Source: Anthonomus grandis grandis
Lineage: Eukaryota > Arthropoda > Insecta > Coleoptera > Curculionidae
NCBI RefSeq assembly: GCF_022605725.1
Contig: NC_065546.1
Coordinates: 39,800,227 to 39,864,226 of the forward strand
DNA: 64,000 nt
Reading direction: 5' to 3'
In this document: piece by piece, positions 22,137 through 35,159 of the stretch
Position numbering within the stretch: the stretch's first letter is position 1
Layout of the letters: every line of letters begins with the position of its first letter
Notes under the pieces: generated by a model
What the model was told of the DNA's origin: nothing
Database searches by the model: none
What the model saw: only the letters and a program-made list of their open reading frames with translations
Translations under genes and position numbers: made by a program

Positions 22137-23560
22137 CCCATGTTATGAACCAGTGGCCGAGGCTGACGTAACTAAATTAATATTTGATATTAAAAGTAAG
22201 ACAGTTAATAGTGATTTAATTAACTCTGTTTTTATTCAACTATGTTGCCCTCATATCATTCCTTACATTACTCATATTATTAATGTATGCATTGAAACTG
22301 CTTAATTTCCATACTGCTGGAAACATGCTTACGTAATTCCTTTGCCTAAGGTCCCTAAGCCTTCCGATCTGATTCACCTTCGTTCTATACGCATTCTTCC
22401 TGCGTTATCAAAGATTTTCGAGAAAATAATTGAGAAACAAATTAGATTATTTACTTCAAAATTTAATGTTATTCCTCCCGAGCAATCTGGTTTCCATCTG
22501 GGTTTTGGGTGTTCCTCCGCAATGGCAGATGTCACGGATGACAAATCAGTCGATGATGGAAAGATTAATGCTCTTGTCTTGCTAGATTATAGCAAGGCTT
22601 TTGATACGTTAAATCACCATGTTCTTATAGCAATTCTTAATTTCATTGGATTTAGTATGTCAGCTATTGAGCTAATAAAATCATATCTAACAAGTTACAG
22701 GTAGTCACATATCGCATACCACAGAAAAGTATATTGAGACTATTGCTCTATACGATCTATACATCCAACTGTATTAATGACCTTAAATTTTGTAACTAAC
22801 ACCTTTATGCGGATGAAACTCAATTATATTATTAATTTTTTCTAAATAAACTAGATAGTGCTAATGAGCGCATAAATCTTGACCTAAAGAGTATTGCATT
22901 AACTTCTGCCAAACACCAACTGAAATTTAACCCTTTAAAGTCGAAATTTATCTTATTTGGTAATAATGTCTCAAGAAAAGCCCTCCAAGAACGCTTGAAT
23001 CTCCAAAACTACAATGTTATTCCTTGTGTGACTCGTGCGAAAAGTTTAGGTTTGTATATTGACAGCGATTTGCGGTTCCGGGATCACATTACTCAAAAGT
23101 TAAAAAATGCCTACTCAACGCTTCGCCTTATTTACTCTAGTCGTCATCTTCTGCAAAAGGACATACAAATTTTGTTATGCAAATCTCTAGTGCTAAGCAA
23201 CTTTAACCATTGTGACGTTGTTTACGGGCCATGTTTTCATAATTTTGAAGTAAGACGTATTCAAAAAGTTCAAAATTCATGTTGACGTCAAATTTATGGA
23301 ATCCGTAGGCATGAACATATTACACCTTTTTTACGCAGAGCAAAGTGACTAAATATGTACAATCGTAGAAAGATGCACACAAATGTTTTTTGTTTTAAAA
23401 TTCTTAAAACTAAAACACCTAATATTTATTTAGGAAGCTTGAATTTAGATGTGCGCCGGTCGTCCTCTGCGTTATTTATTACCACTATAAATTTATTACC
23501 ACAAACGTTACTTGAATCTTCATTAGTTACTTTTAAAAGAAACTTTTAATCTGTGAACAA
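22137..23560 (+). pseudogene. LINE reverse transcriptase and C-terminus, right of the BEL insertion
   Basis: Starts with EPVAEADVTKLIFDIKSK, the region just before the RT core. Then WKHAYVIPLPKV, RSIRILPALSKIFEKIIEKQ, PEQSGFHLGFGCSSA and LVLLDYSKAFDTLNHH, all standard LINE RT blocks up to the first catalytic Asp. A stop at 22704 is followed by an apparent deletion of the GxPQGSxLGP block; LYADETQLYY (near 22805) has Glu for the second Asp. The C-terminal parts, RAKSLGLYIDSDLRFRDHI and RRIQKVQNSC, are readable to 23549. Inactive, and older than the BEL element inside it. Confidence 0.9.
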
Positions 23561-25237
23561 ATAGGCGACTCGCTAAAGTTGGTAGGTGATCTTTACTTCT
23601 TTGCTTATAACGAATATCCTATAAAACTTTACTATCTTATGATTTTAAATGATCTTGGCCGTTGATATATACCTTGCTCTCAGGTCACTTTTTACATATT
23701 TATTTTACTTCTTAATTTTTACTTTATTTTTTCTTCTTTAATTTTTTTCTTAATAATTTTACATTAATTATAAAAATTTAGAATGTCATATATACTGTTG
23801 CCCAATTTTGAGGGTTTGTAATTGATCATAAATTGTAATAACAATCGGTATACTTATATATTTTCCTACTGGAATGATTTGTTGTATTCTGGAATTTTAG
23901 GCCCATAAAATTTAGAGTATTATAATATTTAAGTTAGGTTGGGTTAGAAAGTAAGAGCTTACAAGCTAAAAATTGGTTTAATACTTAATTTCCGGCCTAA
24001 GCAATACCCTTAACTCTTTTGTTATAGGGCGTCTAAAGATCCTTTTAGAACAACTAATTTTTTTCTTTAATTTTAGATACATTAGCTACGTTTACAACGC
24101 GGTACTGAAATATTTAATACTTGGATCAAATGACGTCACGAGGACTATTTTTTCGGTGTATACGGCAGTGCACCAGCATTGGATACGCGAATTTGATGTT
24201 TTTTTTTCGGTGTGAACACCTAGGACCTATTTTGAAGTACCAAAATTTAATGACATTTTATTGGATGTTAGCTTACAAGGTTTTTATTTTTGCACACAAC
24301 AATAAAGAAGAAAATACAGAGGATAAGCTTTTGAAAGCCTTGAAAAATAAATTATTAGTTTATTTTTCTTATCTTTAAACAATAACACTTTTAAAGATTT
24401 AGAGGTAAGTCCTATAATTCTTCGTCTAAACTCACTTCAAGTGACATTTTGATCCTAAAGATAATCCTGGACTAATTTAACCCTCAAAATAAATCCTTGT
24501 AAACAGGGCTGTACTAAATAAAAATAGACATTCATTAACACACAGTCAAATCATTTGATCTATGTACCTAATAGATCCGCGCGTTGTAAAGGTAGCTATT
24601 TACTCTAGTTCTAGTACATATATATTTATTATATGAGTGGAAAATAAACTTAGACATTCAACGACACTTAAATGTAAAAAAATCGTAAGTTTTTAAAGTA
24701 GTTTCAACGTAAGAGCACTTAATAATCGATTTTTCAAAAGAATTAATTTTATGCAAAATAATTTTATACTTAAATACTTTTCGATGTAATAAATATTATA
24801 ATATATTTTTCAATATAATAAATAAGGTTCAATGCTTTTAATTGAACCTTAATTATTACTTTTATTGTGTGCGAAAAAAATATGGCGTATGAGTATACTC
24901 AATATACTCAAATATTTAATCAACTACTATACCATGTATGATTTTATTCGTGTTTTTGTCTATCCCTTAGAGAGACATTATGTTTTTAAGAAATTGGAAC
25001 TCATCTTTCAAGTTTTCTAGGCTGTTTGTTCTTTTGGACGACGTAAAATTTTATTTTTAACTAACAAAGTAATTTTTTAAACATTATCCAGACATTTGAC
25101 GTTTAATTTTCATCTTATCTATAAATTTGATATGGTACTTAAAAGCTAAATTTTAAAAATATTTTTTTGGAAATTATTGACCTCCAAAATACCACTGATA
25201 TTTTTAATTATTGATTAGTACTATATTGATTAGTATA
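23561..25237. other. AT-rich DNA without recognisable features
   Basis: An 85-codon ORF at 24121-24378 has no motif I recognise. A small hairpin (10-bp stem AAGGTTCAAT, 7-base loop) lies at 24824-24850. Confidence 0.3.
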
Positions 25238-27143
25238 CCGGGTAGGCCATCGAAAACATATCGCAAGGCATAACTGCTAGGGACATTTTTTCTAAGAAAA
25301 ACCCAAAAATACGTTAATTTTATTTGTAAGGGGGACAACTTTTGCCCCAAAAATGATTACAAAATCTTCAACCCGGTAAGTGAGGGTGTTATCCCTTAAA
25401 TTTTTTTAAATAAGAATGGGGGTTTAATGACACCTTATTAAAAAGTGCAATTAATACCCGATACGTTGCTGCTTATTTTTTAAAAATCGGTCAACTCGTT
25501 TAGAAAATATGAAGGATTAAAATTTAAAACATATTTTTTTTATAAAACGCATAAATTAAATATATTAAAAAAAACTGATCGAATTAGTCAAGCAAATGCT
25601 GAAAATGTTGCTCGCCAACCTCCATACAGTAATTCAAATTATCTTCAAACTGTTCTCGAACATTCTGAAGAACTTGCGGGGTCGACCTATCCACCGCCCT
25701 GGAAAGAAATTGTTTAAATATTGGCGCACATTTTGAGAGTAATGTGGAGGTGCAGCGTCTTGGTGAAAAAACAATTCCTCTTCAACGTATCCAGGATTGT
25801 TCTCTTTGATGGCTATTAGGGTTGGGTCTATAGTATTTTCCAGTAAATCCGAGTGCATATCGCCTGTTAATTTTCCTGGAAGAAAGAAAGGACCTACAAT
25901 AGAATTTCCATAAATACCAGCCCACACATTCAATTTCTGAGGGATTTGTTGTGTGCACCTCGTGAACAACCTTGGGGTTGCTCTCAGACCAATAACAACA
26001 GTTGTGCCGATTAACTACACCATTCAAAAAAAGGGTACACTCATCTGAAAAACACACATTAAATAGGAAATTGTTATTATTCGCCGCTCGTTTACTAATA
26101 AGTTCACAAAATTTCAAGCGATAATCAAAATCACCCTCGTGTAGTTCTTGTACCAACCGAATTTTGTACAGGTGGAACTTGTATTTTTTAATATTCTTCG
26201 GACCCTTGTACGACTCATGTCGGTCTCATTAGCTAATTTTAATGTCCTCAGTATATTATCAATGGCAACTTAGCCCACTGCCAATACCTCCATAGCTTCG
26301 TTTACTACAGGATTTTCATGTTGCTTCTTTTTATTCGTAACGGAACCTGTTTCCCGAAACTTTGCTACTAACTTGCGAACAATTTTGCCAGAAAGCTATT
26401 TGTCAGAATGGAGTTCATTAAATATCTACGCAACCCGATTTCCACATTCATAATTTTTAAGACAAAGTTTGATTATTTCTACTTTTTCTGCAACTACATC
26501 ATAATTGTTAAAAAGGTTAATGAGAAATTTTAACGCTCTAGTCACGGAACAGCTATCTAGCAACTAGCATACCTGGTAGTTAAACCTTAATAAACGCTAA
26601 AATTAGCCAAAACCATCTATAACACAAAAACAGTAAATTGGTCAAAGAAATTTATTCTTATCATTATAATTTAATATTCCAATACATTTTTAAATAAATT
26701 CGATTTACTTATTTGCATTTTTAACTAAAATGCTTTGTTGGTATGTTAGAATTCAATATTTTCGAAACGAGTTCACCGATTTTCAAAAAGTAAGCAAAAT
26801 CTGTATTGCTGTGACGAATTCATAATGAGTTACCTATTTTATTGGGTATTATGTCACTTATAGCAAAAATCAAGTTAGAAATTACTATCTCACACGATCA
26901 AAAATTGAAAAGAAGAAGAAAATAGACTTATTCACATATTTAAAAGAAATATGAACTCAAATTTATAATGATACCGTTCGATATACTTAATTTAATTAAA
27001 GTTTTAATAAGTTTTCAAATACAATCATTAATTTATTATAATAGATTTTTTTATAAACCTATATAAATTGAGTGCTTTGAGTTTTTTGAAAAAAAAATCC
27101 CTAGCAGTTATGCCTTGCGGTACGTTTTCGATGACCCACCCTG
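25238..27143 (-). mobile_element. mariner-like element, second DD41D-like subfamily
   Basis: Terminal inverted repeats of about 46 bp (25238-25283 and 27098-27143) share GCAAGGCATAACTGCTAGGG. TA flanks both ends (25236-25237, 27144-27145). The subterminal AAGGGGGACAACTTT also occurs in the element at 6379, indicating common ancestry. The 1906-bp element includes about 550 bp of AT-rich non-coding DNA between the transposase start and the right end. Confidence 0.88.
25585..26510 (-). pseudogene. mariner-like transposase (DD41D-like), broken
   Basis: A helix-turn-helix region with stops (26510-26157, VAKFRETGSVTNKKKQ) is followed by CFSDECTLFLNGVVNRHNCC (first Asp retained), a frameshift near 25970, then WAGIYGNSIVGPFFLPGKL and FHQDAAPPHYSQNVRQYL (second Asp). 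After PGRWIGR the third-Asp block is missing and a C-terminal segment resembling PQVLQNVREQFEDNLNYC follows directly, so a deletion of roughly 35 codons has removed the third catalytic residue. Confidence 0.85.
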
Positions 27144-27145
27144 TA

Positions 27146-28825
27146 TTTATATGTACGTATGTATTTTAATAAAAAGATACATTTTTTTTATAAAATCTTT
27201 AAAAAAATTCTATATCAAAAATAATTTTAAAAAGTAAAAAAATATGGAATATTTTTGGTTATTTCGTAACTCCTTGGAATTAAAAAAAATACAAGGAAGT
27301 AAATTGCAAATACTGCAATACAATTTATATTATTAATTTTCCTTCATTTAAATCAAATCATTCCAATCTCTGGCGAGTTGTGCACCCCCTTTGCGATGGC
27401 CATGAAATTGACGCCTTAAGACATTCATTTGCTACATGGAATCAAGTTAAATCACATTTTTAATTTGTATTATTGCTTAATAAATCCCAAAATGAAATGT
27501 TTCTTATGTCTTCGATCCTTCAGGTCATTTCTCTTTCAGAGGTTTAAAAAAGAGAAAAATCATATTTATTTTCTTTATATCAAATGAAATGCGTCTCTTT
27601 GTTAGTAAATTATTTTTTCTGCATAAAACTAATATGATTTTATTAAAGTCCTTAAATAATATTGCATTCCATAATATCTAAAAGTAACAACATTTGTTTT
27701 ATCGTTTGTTCTTAATTAATTTCCAAAAAATGTCTCTTAACTTCAACTAAAAAAAATATTTTTTGTAATTTATTTTCCTAAAAGTGAAAAGCTGAATCAA
27801 ATTACATTTCCTGTCAAAATCCAAAAATACTCTTTATGCATATAAAATAAATTTTCAAAATCCTTCACCCCGCTTGCTTGCCAACAAGTAAATTGTTAAA
27901 AAAAAAGCAAAAAAAATCCTAAAAACGATTCGGTTATTGATCCCTTGATTTATCGGCAATTAGTTGACGGACGTATGCTGTTGTCTTTCGCGAAGTCAGT
28001 AAAAAAAAATTACAGATTTTTGGCACCCGAGGGTATTTTTTTAAATTTATTTTCGGGAGATGCTCGTAAATTTTTACTGATGGTTAGTGTTATTGTTGTT
28101 GTAATCCGGTTTCCAGGGGACTTGTTATGTCGTTTGATCTGGCCGATAAATTGTTTAGTGTAAGTATGCCAATGTAAAGTTTAAATCAGTGATTTATGAT
28201 TATTATATCTGTATTTAGACTTATATTTTGATTCATTGGATACATTATTAGGTAAAAGTTTGGTCACATCTGTGGTCTATTTTTTCTTTGCCTAGTAGGT
28301 CTATTGTTGACTGTTTGTCTTGTATTTTTATTATTTTTCGAACAACAAATAGGCATGTTATTTGATAAGGTAAGTTATAAAAATGCTTTGATTTTGTTTA
28401 CATTTTTTTAGTTCTCAAGAAACTTTTTTATAAATTAAATAATAAATTATGTAAAAAAAGGTTTTTCAATTGAAATAGCAATATCAATAATTCAATTATT
28501 TTAATTGGAAAATTCATTAACACAAATATAAAGAAATATATTTTTTTTGTATTTTCCTTTTAAAATATCAGGTTTTTCTAGTCAATTTAACATAGAATTT
28601 GCATTCTTTAGAGTGATTTAACTACCTTGTTTACTACTAGTAGTTACCTAATTATACATATATACAAAAAACTTATTTAATATTTTTTTTTGATTGATTG
28701 GCATTTTCTTTCTGAACTTTTACATAAAAGAAAAATATGTATATATAGATTCATTGAAGCATTATTTATATCATTTTTTTTTAAAGGGATGTCTTAAAAA
28801 ATGCCTTCTATCATTTAAATATACA
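27146..28825. other. AT-rich DNA without recognisable features
   Basis: A 72-codon ORF at 27945-28163 lies in a slightly less AT-rich patch but has no recognised motif. Confidence 0.3.
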
Positions 28826-28856
28826 CTACCGCTCAAAAGTATTTGCCCACCATGTA
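28826..28856 (+). repeat. Left terminal repeat of a Tc1-like element
   Basis: TACACTACCGCTCAAAAGTA followed by TTTGCCCACC is the typical outer end of Tc1-like transposons. It presumably belongs to the transposase at 30045, from which it is separated by a LINE tail. No right-hand partner was found. Confidence 0.6.
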
Positions 28857-28912
28857 TTCTTTTTAATATTTTAAATTAGATACAAAAATCTTATCTTTAT
28901 ACCTATATTACA

Positions 28913-29742
28913 TACTAACTAGATGAGAATCTTAATTGGAACGCTCATATTGACTACTTAAAAAGTAAGATAATTCCCTTTACAGGAGCATTTTATAAAT
29001 GTAAGCACTTCTTAAGTAACGCAGCTAAATATAAAATATATAATGCTTACTTTCTTTCAAACTTGCGGTACCTAATTCCAGTGTGGGGAACCTGTTGTAA
29101 GTACAATTTTCAAAGAGTTGAAATTTTGCAGAGTAAAGTACTCAAGATTTTATTTAATCTTGATTATTTTATGCATGCGGGGGACATATTTGAATTATTG
29201 AAAATCCACTCAATTAGTCACATACTTAAAATAGAACAAGCAAAATTAATATTTAAAATAATTAATAAGCTACAAAAATCAAATTACACTATTATTTATT
29301 CTAGTGAAATACATGCACATAATCTAAGAAACAACAATATTCGACTAAGTAGTGCTAGAACAAACATTGCCCTTAGAAACCCAATCAACGCAGCGACACA
29401 AACCTATAATGATCTGTCTTATGAAATAAAACAAGAAGTTTCTTATTATAAATTTATTAGAATGGTTAAGCAATCCTTACACTATTAACAAAGTTGCTAA
29501 TATGTAATTCTATGGCCACATTGTTTCAATAACATATTTCTTTTAAATGTAACTTCGGTACCAATGCTAATATAAGCATTGCTTAGAAGTTTATTCATAT
29601 ATTGGACTTGTGTGTTTATTAAGTTTATGAAATAGGCAATATTATAAATATGTATTAAGAAAAAAAAATGTAAAAAAAATCAATTTTGTAACCAGATAAT
29701 TGCTTTAATATATGAAGTGTTTTCAAAAAAAAAAAAAAAATA
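28913..29742 (+). mobile_element. LINE 3' end, 5'-truncated, with poly(A) tract
   Basis: The coding part (28913-29489) starts LDENLNWNAHIDYLKSK, includes RYLIPVWGTCCKYNFQRVEI and ends KFIRMVKQSLHY; these are the usual C-terminal blocks of LINE ORF2 after the RT (the lGvxiDxxLxWxxHI region onward). About 230 bp of 3' UTR leads to an A15-16 run at 29727-29742. 5' truncation plus a poly(A) tail is the normal product of incomplete target-primed reverse transcription. It sits between the Tc1 left end and its transposase. Confidence 0.85.
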
Positions 29743-30044
29743 TTTAGATTGTATCTCTTTTGTAAATTGCATATGCATATAGGTATGCTTAAACAGCATA
29801 CCTATCACCTATGGTTCGTTAAAAAACACTGAGTATTAAAAAATAGTCTTGCAAATAACAATGTAGTGAAAATGTGCACTTCTTCTTAAAAACTAATCTG
29901 ATTACAGCTCGTTTCCGATGAAATTTGAAACATTTAAAGGTGTTTAGTCTTCAAGAATTGATTTTGTGTAACATTGGTAAATAATTTCGCTTGCTTATTG
30001 ACGATTGTCACCGTTTCTTTGCTGGTTTTTCAACATTCTTTAAA

Positions 30045-30896
30045 ATGGCTAAAACAAAAGAGTAGGTAGAATCGGTAGAAACAAAAGGTATTATCATTGG
30101 ACTTCATAAGGCTGAAAAGACTAACCGTCAAATATCGACGGATTTGGGAGTTCCAAGGCGGACTGTCGATTATAATGTTAGGAAATTCACCAGAGAAGGG
30201 ACTATTAGCAACAAACCTCGATCGGGAAGGCCAAAGGCAATAAGTTCAAAGGAGGATTTAAATATTATAATTACAAGCAAACGCAAGAGACGCCTTACCG
30301 CCCCTGAAATCACAGCAAAAATCAACAAGGAGCGTAAAAAAGCGGTCAGTGTTTCGACAGTAAAACGGCGACTTTATAATGCTGGTCTTAAAGGACGTTT
30401 AGCTGTATCAAAACCGCTACTGAAGGATGTTAATAAGAAGAGAAGACTTGAGTGGGCCCAATCACACAAAGAATGGACCATTGATGACTGGAAGAAAGTT
30501 CTCTGGAGTGACGAGTCGAAATTCGAGGTTTTTGGAATGAAGAGGCGAGTTTTTGTTCGCCGTTATGCCAATGAAAGGATCGCTGAGAACTGTACGGTGG
30601 CCTCAGTTAAACACGGTGGTGGTTCGGTGATGGTGTGAGGTTGTTTCGGAGGATCTGCAGTGGGCGATCTAATTCGAATAGAGGGAATTCTTCGAAAAGA
30701 GGGTTACAAAACAATTTTAAGTAACAATGTACTTCCTTCTGGTACTCGAATAATTGGGGAAAACTTCATCTTTTAACATGACAATGAACCCAAGCACACG
30801 TCGAAATTATGCAAGCAATATTTAGGTCAATTACAAAGGCAACATCTTCTGAAAGTTATGGTATGGCCCCACAATCACCGGACCTCAATCCTGTGA
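30045..30896 (+). pseudogene. Tc1-like transposase, broken
   Basis: A paired helix-turn-helix N-terminus (NRQISTDLGVPRRTVDYNV, GTISNKPRSGRPKAIS) is followed by KKVLWSDESKFEVFG (first catalytic Asp) and HDNEPKHTSKLCKQYL (second Asp). In-frame stops at 30063-30065 (TAG), 30636-30638 (TGA, probably an old Trp codon) and just before HDNEP (TAA) disable it. A frameshift precedes CACAATCACCGGACCTCAA, equivalent to QSPDLNP, where the catalytic Glu would follow; the hAT element starts a few bases later. The C-terminus was not found beyond the hAT element. Confidence 0.88.
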
Positions 30897-30899
30897 GTG

Positions 30900-33800
30900 C
30901 AGTGCCGGTTTAACCAGGGGTCTTTTGGGTGCTATAGCACCGGGCGGTAAATCTTAGAAAATCTTAATTTTACCACAAAATTAGCTTCTCCCGCCTTTTA
31001 TTATTAAATAATTAAATTTTAAAACCACAATCGAAAAAAGCGACAACTTATTTCAGAGATTACTATACTTCGCAGAACCCAGACCTATAAAAATTGTAAA
31101 AAATAAAAGGTAGGTATTTTATTAACTCAATTGCCTTATTTGCTAACAGACATCTATTATTAAAATCGTAAAGTGGAATATGAATGCGAAATTACGAGTT
31201 AAAGCACCGCCAATGCCCAGCCCTAGTTTCCTACTTGTACAGCTCCGCATTACTGCCTATGACAAGCGATAAAATTTAGCCGCCAATTATTTCAAAACAA
31301 CAATTATTTGGCGGTGCAGTATAAAAAGAATTGGCGGTATAAATTGGTGATGTTAGAAAGTTTAGAATTATAGGTTTACTTTAAAATTACAGTAAGTTTG
31401 GTGTTTAGTTTAATCGGTGATATTATTCGGATAAGGATTTTTAACAGATTAAACGTCAATTAAATATGGTAAGTTATGATTTTAGTTGTTTTTTTCTTAA
31501 TATCAAAAAAAAAAACTAGGAAATGGACGGACGAAAGTTATCTGGTTCGTATTGGCGCAAAAGAAAACTGGAAAAACAGCAAAAGGAAAAGAAAGCTTTA
31601 GAAAACACTCTTAAACTCATAAGTTTTTTTACACGGGGTAACACAGACGTAGACGAGAGCAGAAGTATATGCGAACCTCAACCTGGACCAAGTACGAGCA
31701 CTAGCCTTGCAAATGAGATGAATACCCAAGAGACCGGTCTTGAGATGGAGCCACAGGAAAGTCTTTTGCAAAATAATACAGTTGGTGATAGTATTATAGG
31801 TAAGTATTTTTGGCGATTGCATATTGCTTTTACGCATAATTTCAGTTTAAAAAAAACCTTAAAGACAAAATCCTTTGTAAATATTTTAATTGTATTTGAA
31901 TGGTATAGAAATTCATTCAAATGTATTTATTTGTAGATGCAAAAACAGACGATTGGACCGAATTTAAGGATCCGGCACTTTGGAAGGATGGTCAAAATTT
32001 TGTGCAAATTCTTTTGGATAACTGGACCGAACAAATTCTTGATAAAATTGACTTTTCAATGTCTAAAAGAAAACATGGGGACCAAAATAGGTATGCTATC
32101 AAGCAAATTTTTTATAAGAAGCTAGTTAACGGTGAAGTAGTTCAAAGAGATTGGGCAATTTATTCAGAAAGTACTGGAAATGTGTTTTGCTTATATTGTT
32201 GTTTATTTAGTAATAAACAAAACCAATTTAAAACCCGATTTTCCTCGTGGAATAAATGCATTGAGAGATTCGACGAACACAAGCGTTCCATTGGTCATCT
32301 AGATAGTTAAAATGTTTACACAAGCCGCCAATTAAAGCGAGGAAAAATTAACGATGAGTTGGAAAAACAAATAAGTTGCAAAAAGGATTATTGGGTCGAA
32401 GTATTAAGAAGAATTATAAGCGTGATTAAGTTTTTGGCCTCTAAAGAATTGGCATTTAGAGGAACTGATGAACGTTTTGGTGAAAAGCGCAATGGGAATT
32501 ATTTGGGTTTATTGGAACTATTAGCAGAATATGATCCGTTTTTAAAAGACTATATAAATCGAATGGCAAATTTGGGCAAGGGTAAAACGTCATACCTATC
32601 CAAGGATATCTGTAATGAAGTCCTCACTATCATGGCGAATCGGGTTATTGAGGAAATTGCTAAACAAATTAAGGCGAATAAATATTTTTCAGTCAGTGTG
32701 GACTCAACACCCGATATATCACATCAGAATCAGCTAACAATAATTTTAAGGTATTGCAATAGTAAAGGGCTTCCATTTGAAAGGTTTATAGGATTCTATG
32801 ATAACATTGGGCATGGGGCACAAGAGCTTGAGCAGTGCGTCATGGATATGCTAAAGACATTTAATTTGGACATTTAATTTGGACATTCAAAATTGCAGGG
32901 GTCAGTCATATGACAACGCAAGCAATATGAGTGGTCGATTTTCTGGATTGCAAGCGCGTATTAAGGCACATAATGAGTTAGCAATCTATGTTCCGTGTGC
33001 CGGACATTCTCTCAATTTAGTTGTTCAAAATGCTGCGGATTGCTGCTTCGAAGCAACATCTTTTTTTATGCTAGTTCAAGCTTCTTATACATTTTTTTCG
33101 GCTTCTACACATAGATGGAACTTGTTGTCTAGTACAATAAGAGATTCATCAGGCTCTGAGATATCGCTCATGCCAAAAAGGGTCAATACAACTCGTTGGT
33201 CTTCTCGCTTTGATGCCATAAAGGCGCTACAAAGTAGTTACAATTCAATAAAGACTTGTTTAAATAATATAGCAACAGATGTTAATGAGAAAAATATTGT
33301 AAGAGTCGAAGCAAGCTCGTTATACGAAAAACTTAATTTCTTGGAAAATGGGATAATCTTATCGTTTTGGTTGGATATTTTGCAAAGGGTTAACGATGTT
33401 AATAAAACTGTACAAAGAGAGAATTTGGACTTGTGTACAACTTCCCAACTTTTCTCGTCTTTAGTAGAATATTTTGATTTCTTACGTGATCGCTTTGACC
33501 ATTATGAGAGCTTAGGAATGTTGTTAACAGAAAACGAAAATTATATTGAAAGGCGAAATATCAAACGAAAATTGCAATTAGGAGAAAAAAGTTCCGACGT
33601 AAATTTGAGCCAGAGAGATAAAATCCGCACGCAGTGTTTTTTTTAACAATCGATAATCTAAAATGATTTTATAACTGAAATTATTCGTCGGTCAGAAATA
33701 TAACAAACATGTTCAAATACATTTGAATTTCTTTTAAAGCTAAAATTAATAGAAGATGAAAATATTATCACTGTAGCAACCAAATTAAAGGAAAAATACA

Positions 33801-34527
33801 GCTCCGATTTAGATGAATATTTTCCTCAAGAATGTGTTCATCTAAAAAAACTATTAAATTCTATATCAGAAATTAAATTACAAACTCCATTAGATTTAGT
33901 TCATGCATTATATGAGAATAAACTAATATCTACATTTCCCAATATCAATATTTGTTTACGCATTTTTTTTTCTATAATGGTCACAAATGCAAGAGGTGAA
34001 CGATCGTTTTCTACTCTAAAGAGAGTTAAAACCTATTTACGAAACTCAATAGCGCAAGAAAATTTAAACTCTTTGGCAATTATTTCAATTAATAAAGATA
34101 TTCTTGATGAAATAGATACATCTTCTATAATCGAAAAATTTGCGTCACTAAAAGCAAGAAAACAATCGTTTAAGTAATTTATATGCATTATTATATAAGT
34201 ATATTTATGTGTAATTTATTTTTTACGTTCCTTTAAAACCAAAGAATCTGTTTTACTTTTTGTAGAAAGCTTAAGAGAGTTGAGTTTGTTTCTTTTGGGA
34301 GTTTTAGTTGTAAGAGAGTTTATGCTATAGAATCGTTTATTTTTATTTGTATTTGTATACTGGCGTTGACCTGATGTATTTTTTATTTGGTTTTTTGTAA
34401 AATTTGTCTGAACATTTTTTGAAATAAAAGTTTTTTCAAAAAAAAATTTTTTTTTTAACGAGTGGGGAGGGGGGAGGGCGCTGTATTTTTGTAGCACCGG
34501 ACGGCAAACTACCTTAAACCGGCACTG
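30900..34527 (+). mobile_element. hAT-superfamily transposon inserted in the Tc1 gene
   Basis: Both ends carry the inverted repeat CAGTGCCGGTTTAA, and GCACCGG motifs recur just inside. It encodes a spliced ZMYM-like hAT transposase. The expected 8-bp duplication is not seen: TGTGAGTG precedes and ATAGTTCT follows. Either the flank was rearranged or one end has been exchanged. Confidence 0.85.
31523..34177 (+). pseudogene. hAT transposase (TTF zinc finger / DUF4371 / dimerisation type), broken
   Basis: Exon 1 (31523-31799) ends at GTAAGT; an intron of 137 bp (31800-31936, ending TTATTTGTAG) joins it in frame to DAKTDDWTEFKDPALW. Next come a TTF-type zinc finger (DWAIYSEST, FCLYCCLFSNK), a nonsense TAA at 32308-32310, and DUF4371 with FSVSVDSTPDISHQNQL (catalytic Asp). 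A 13-bp tandem duplication (32858-32883) shifts the frame before QSYDNASNMSG, CAGHSLNLV and RWSSRFD. A further shift near 33640 precedes the C-terminal dimerisation segment ERSFSTLKRVKTYLRNS (33977-34177). It would have moved this element by cut and paste. Confidence 0.88.
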
Positions 34528-35159
34528 ATAGTTCTTGAGGCAAGAGATAGAGTGGGAGAAAGTAAGTAAATAAATTGATATGAAACTTCATGAAGTTTTA
34601 CAAAGCACACTTCGTACTACTCTAGTGGAGGAACAAGAACAAGAAGGGTTATTGAATAGGTTATTGGAGGCTTCATATTATTTTGCCCACTATGTAGATT
34701 TCAACTAAGCAGGAAATAATCCTTTTAGCCTGTGCCAAACCTTAAAGTGGATGATTAAGCTAGAAGAAAAAGAAGTAACTACATAAAGCAGTAATTATAT
34801 AAACTACATAAAAGAGAAACGATGTCATTGTTACCGCTAAACTTAAGCAATCCAAATTTTAATCAATCAAATAGAGTTCAGGGTTATGCTTTAAAAAATA
34901 ATAAAAAACTTATAGACCTGGAAGGTCGTTCTTTTGCCCCAATAAACTAGATAAATTAAATTAGTTAAATTACTTAGTAGGCAAAGTACGTCTTGGTAGG
35001 TGCACACTACACAGATTTTTAACAAAAGCATTTTTCTACAGTTTTTCTTTATTTTAGTTGATGCTTTCGTTGAGAAAGGTATTATTAGTCAATCCTTTCT
35101 TACGCTATCAATTATAGGATACAACTGACAATGTCTTAGAAATTTTAACAAAAAACGAC
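34528..35159. other. AT-rich DNA without recognisable features
   Basis: Expected to hold the right part of the Tc1 element, but no Tc1 C-terminus or inverted terminal repeat can be seen. Confidence 0.3.

Noticed and set aside
34216..34497. 93-codon Lys/Asn-rich minus-strand ORF
   Set aside because: It lies in the 3' non-coding part of the hAT element and is low complexity.
34674..34694. TATTTTGCCCACTATGTAG as the right end of the Tc1 element
   Set aside because: It resembles the left TIR in direct, not inverted, orientation and lacks the outer GAGCGGTAGTGTA part.
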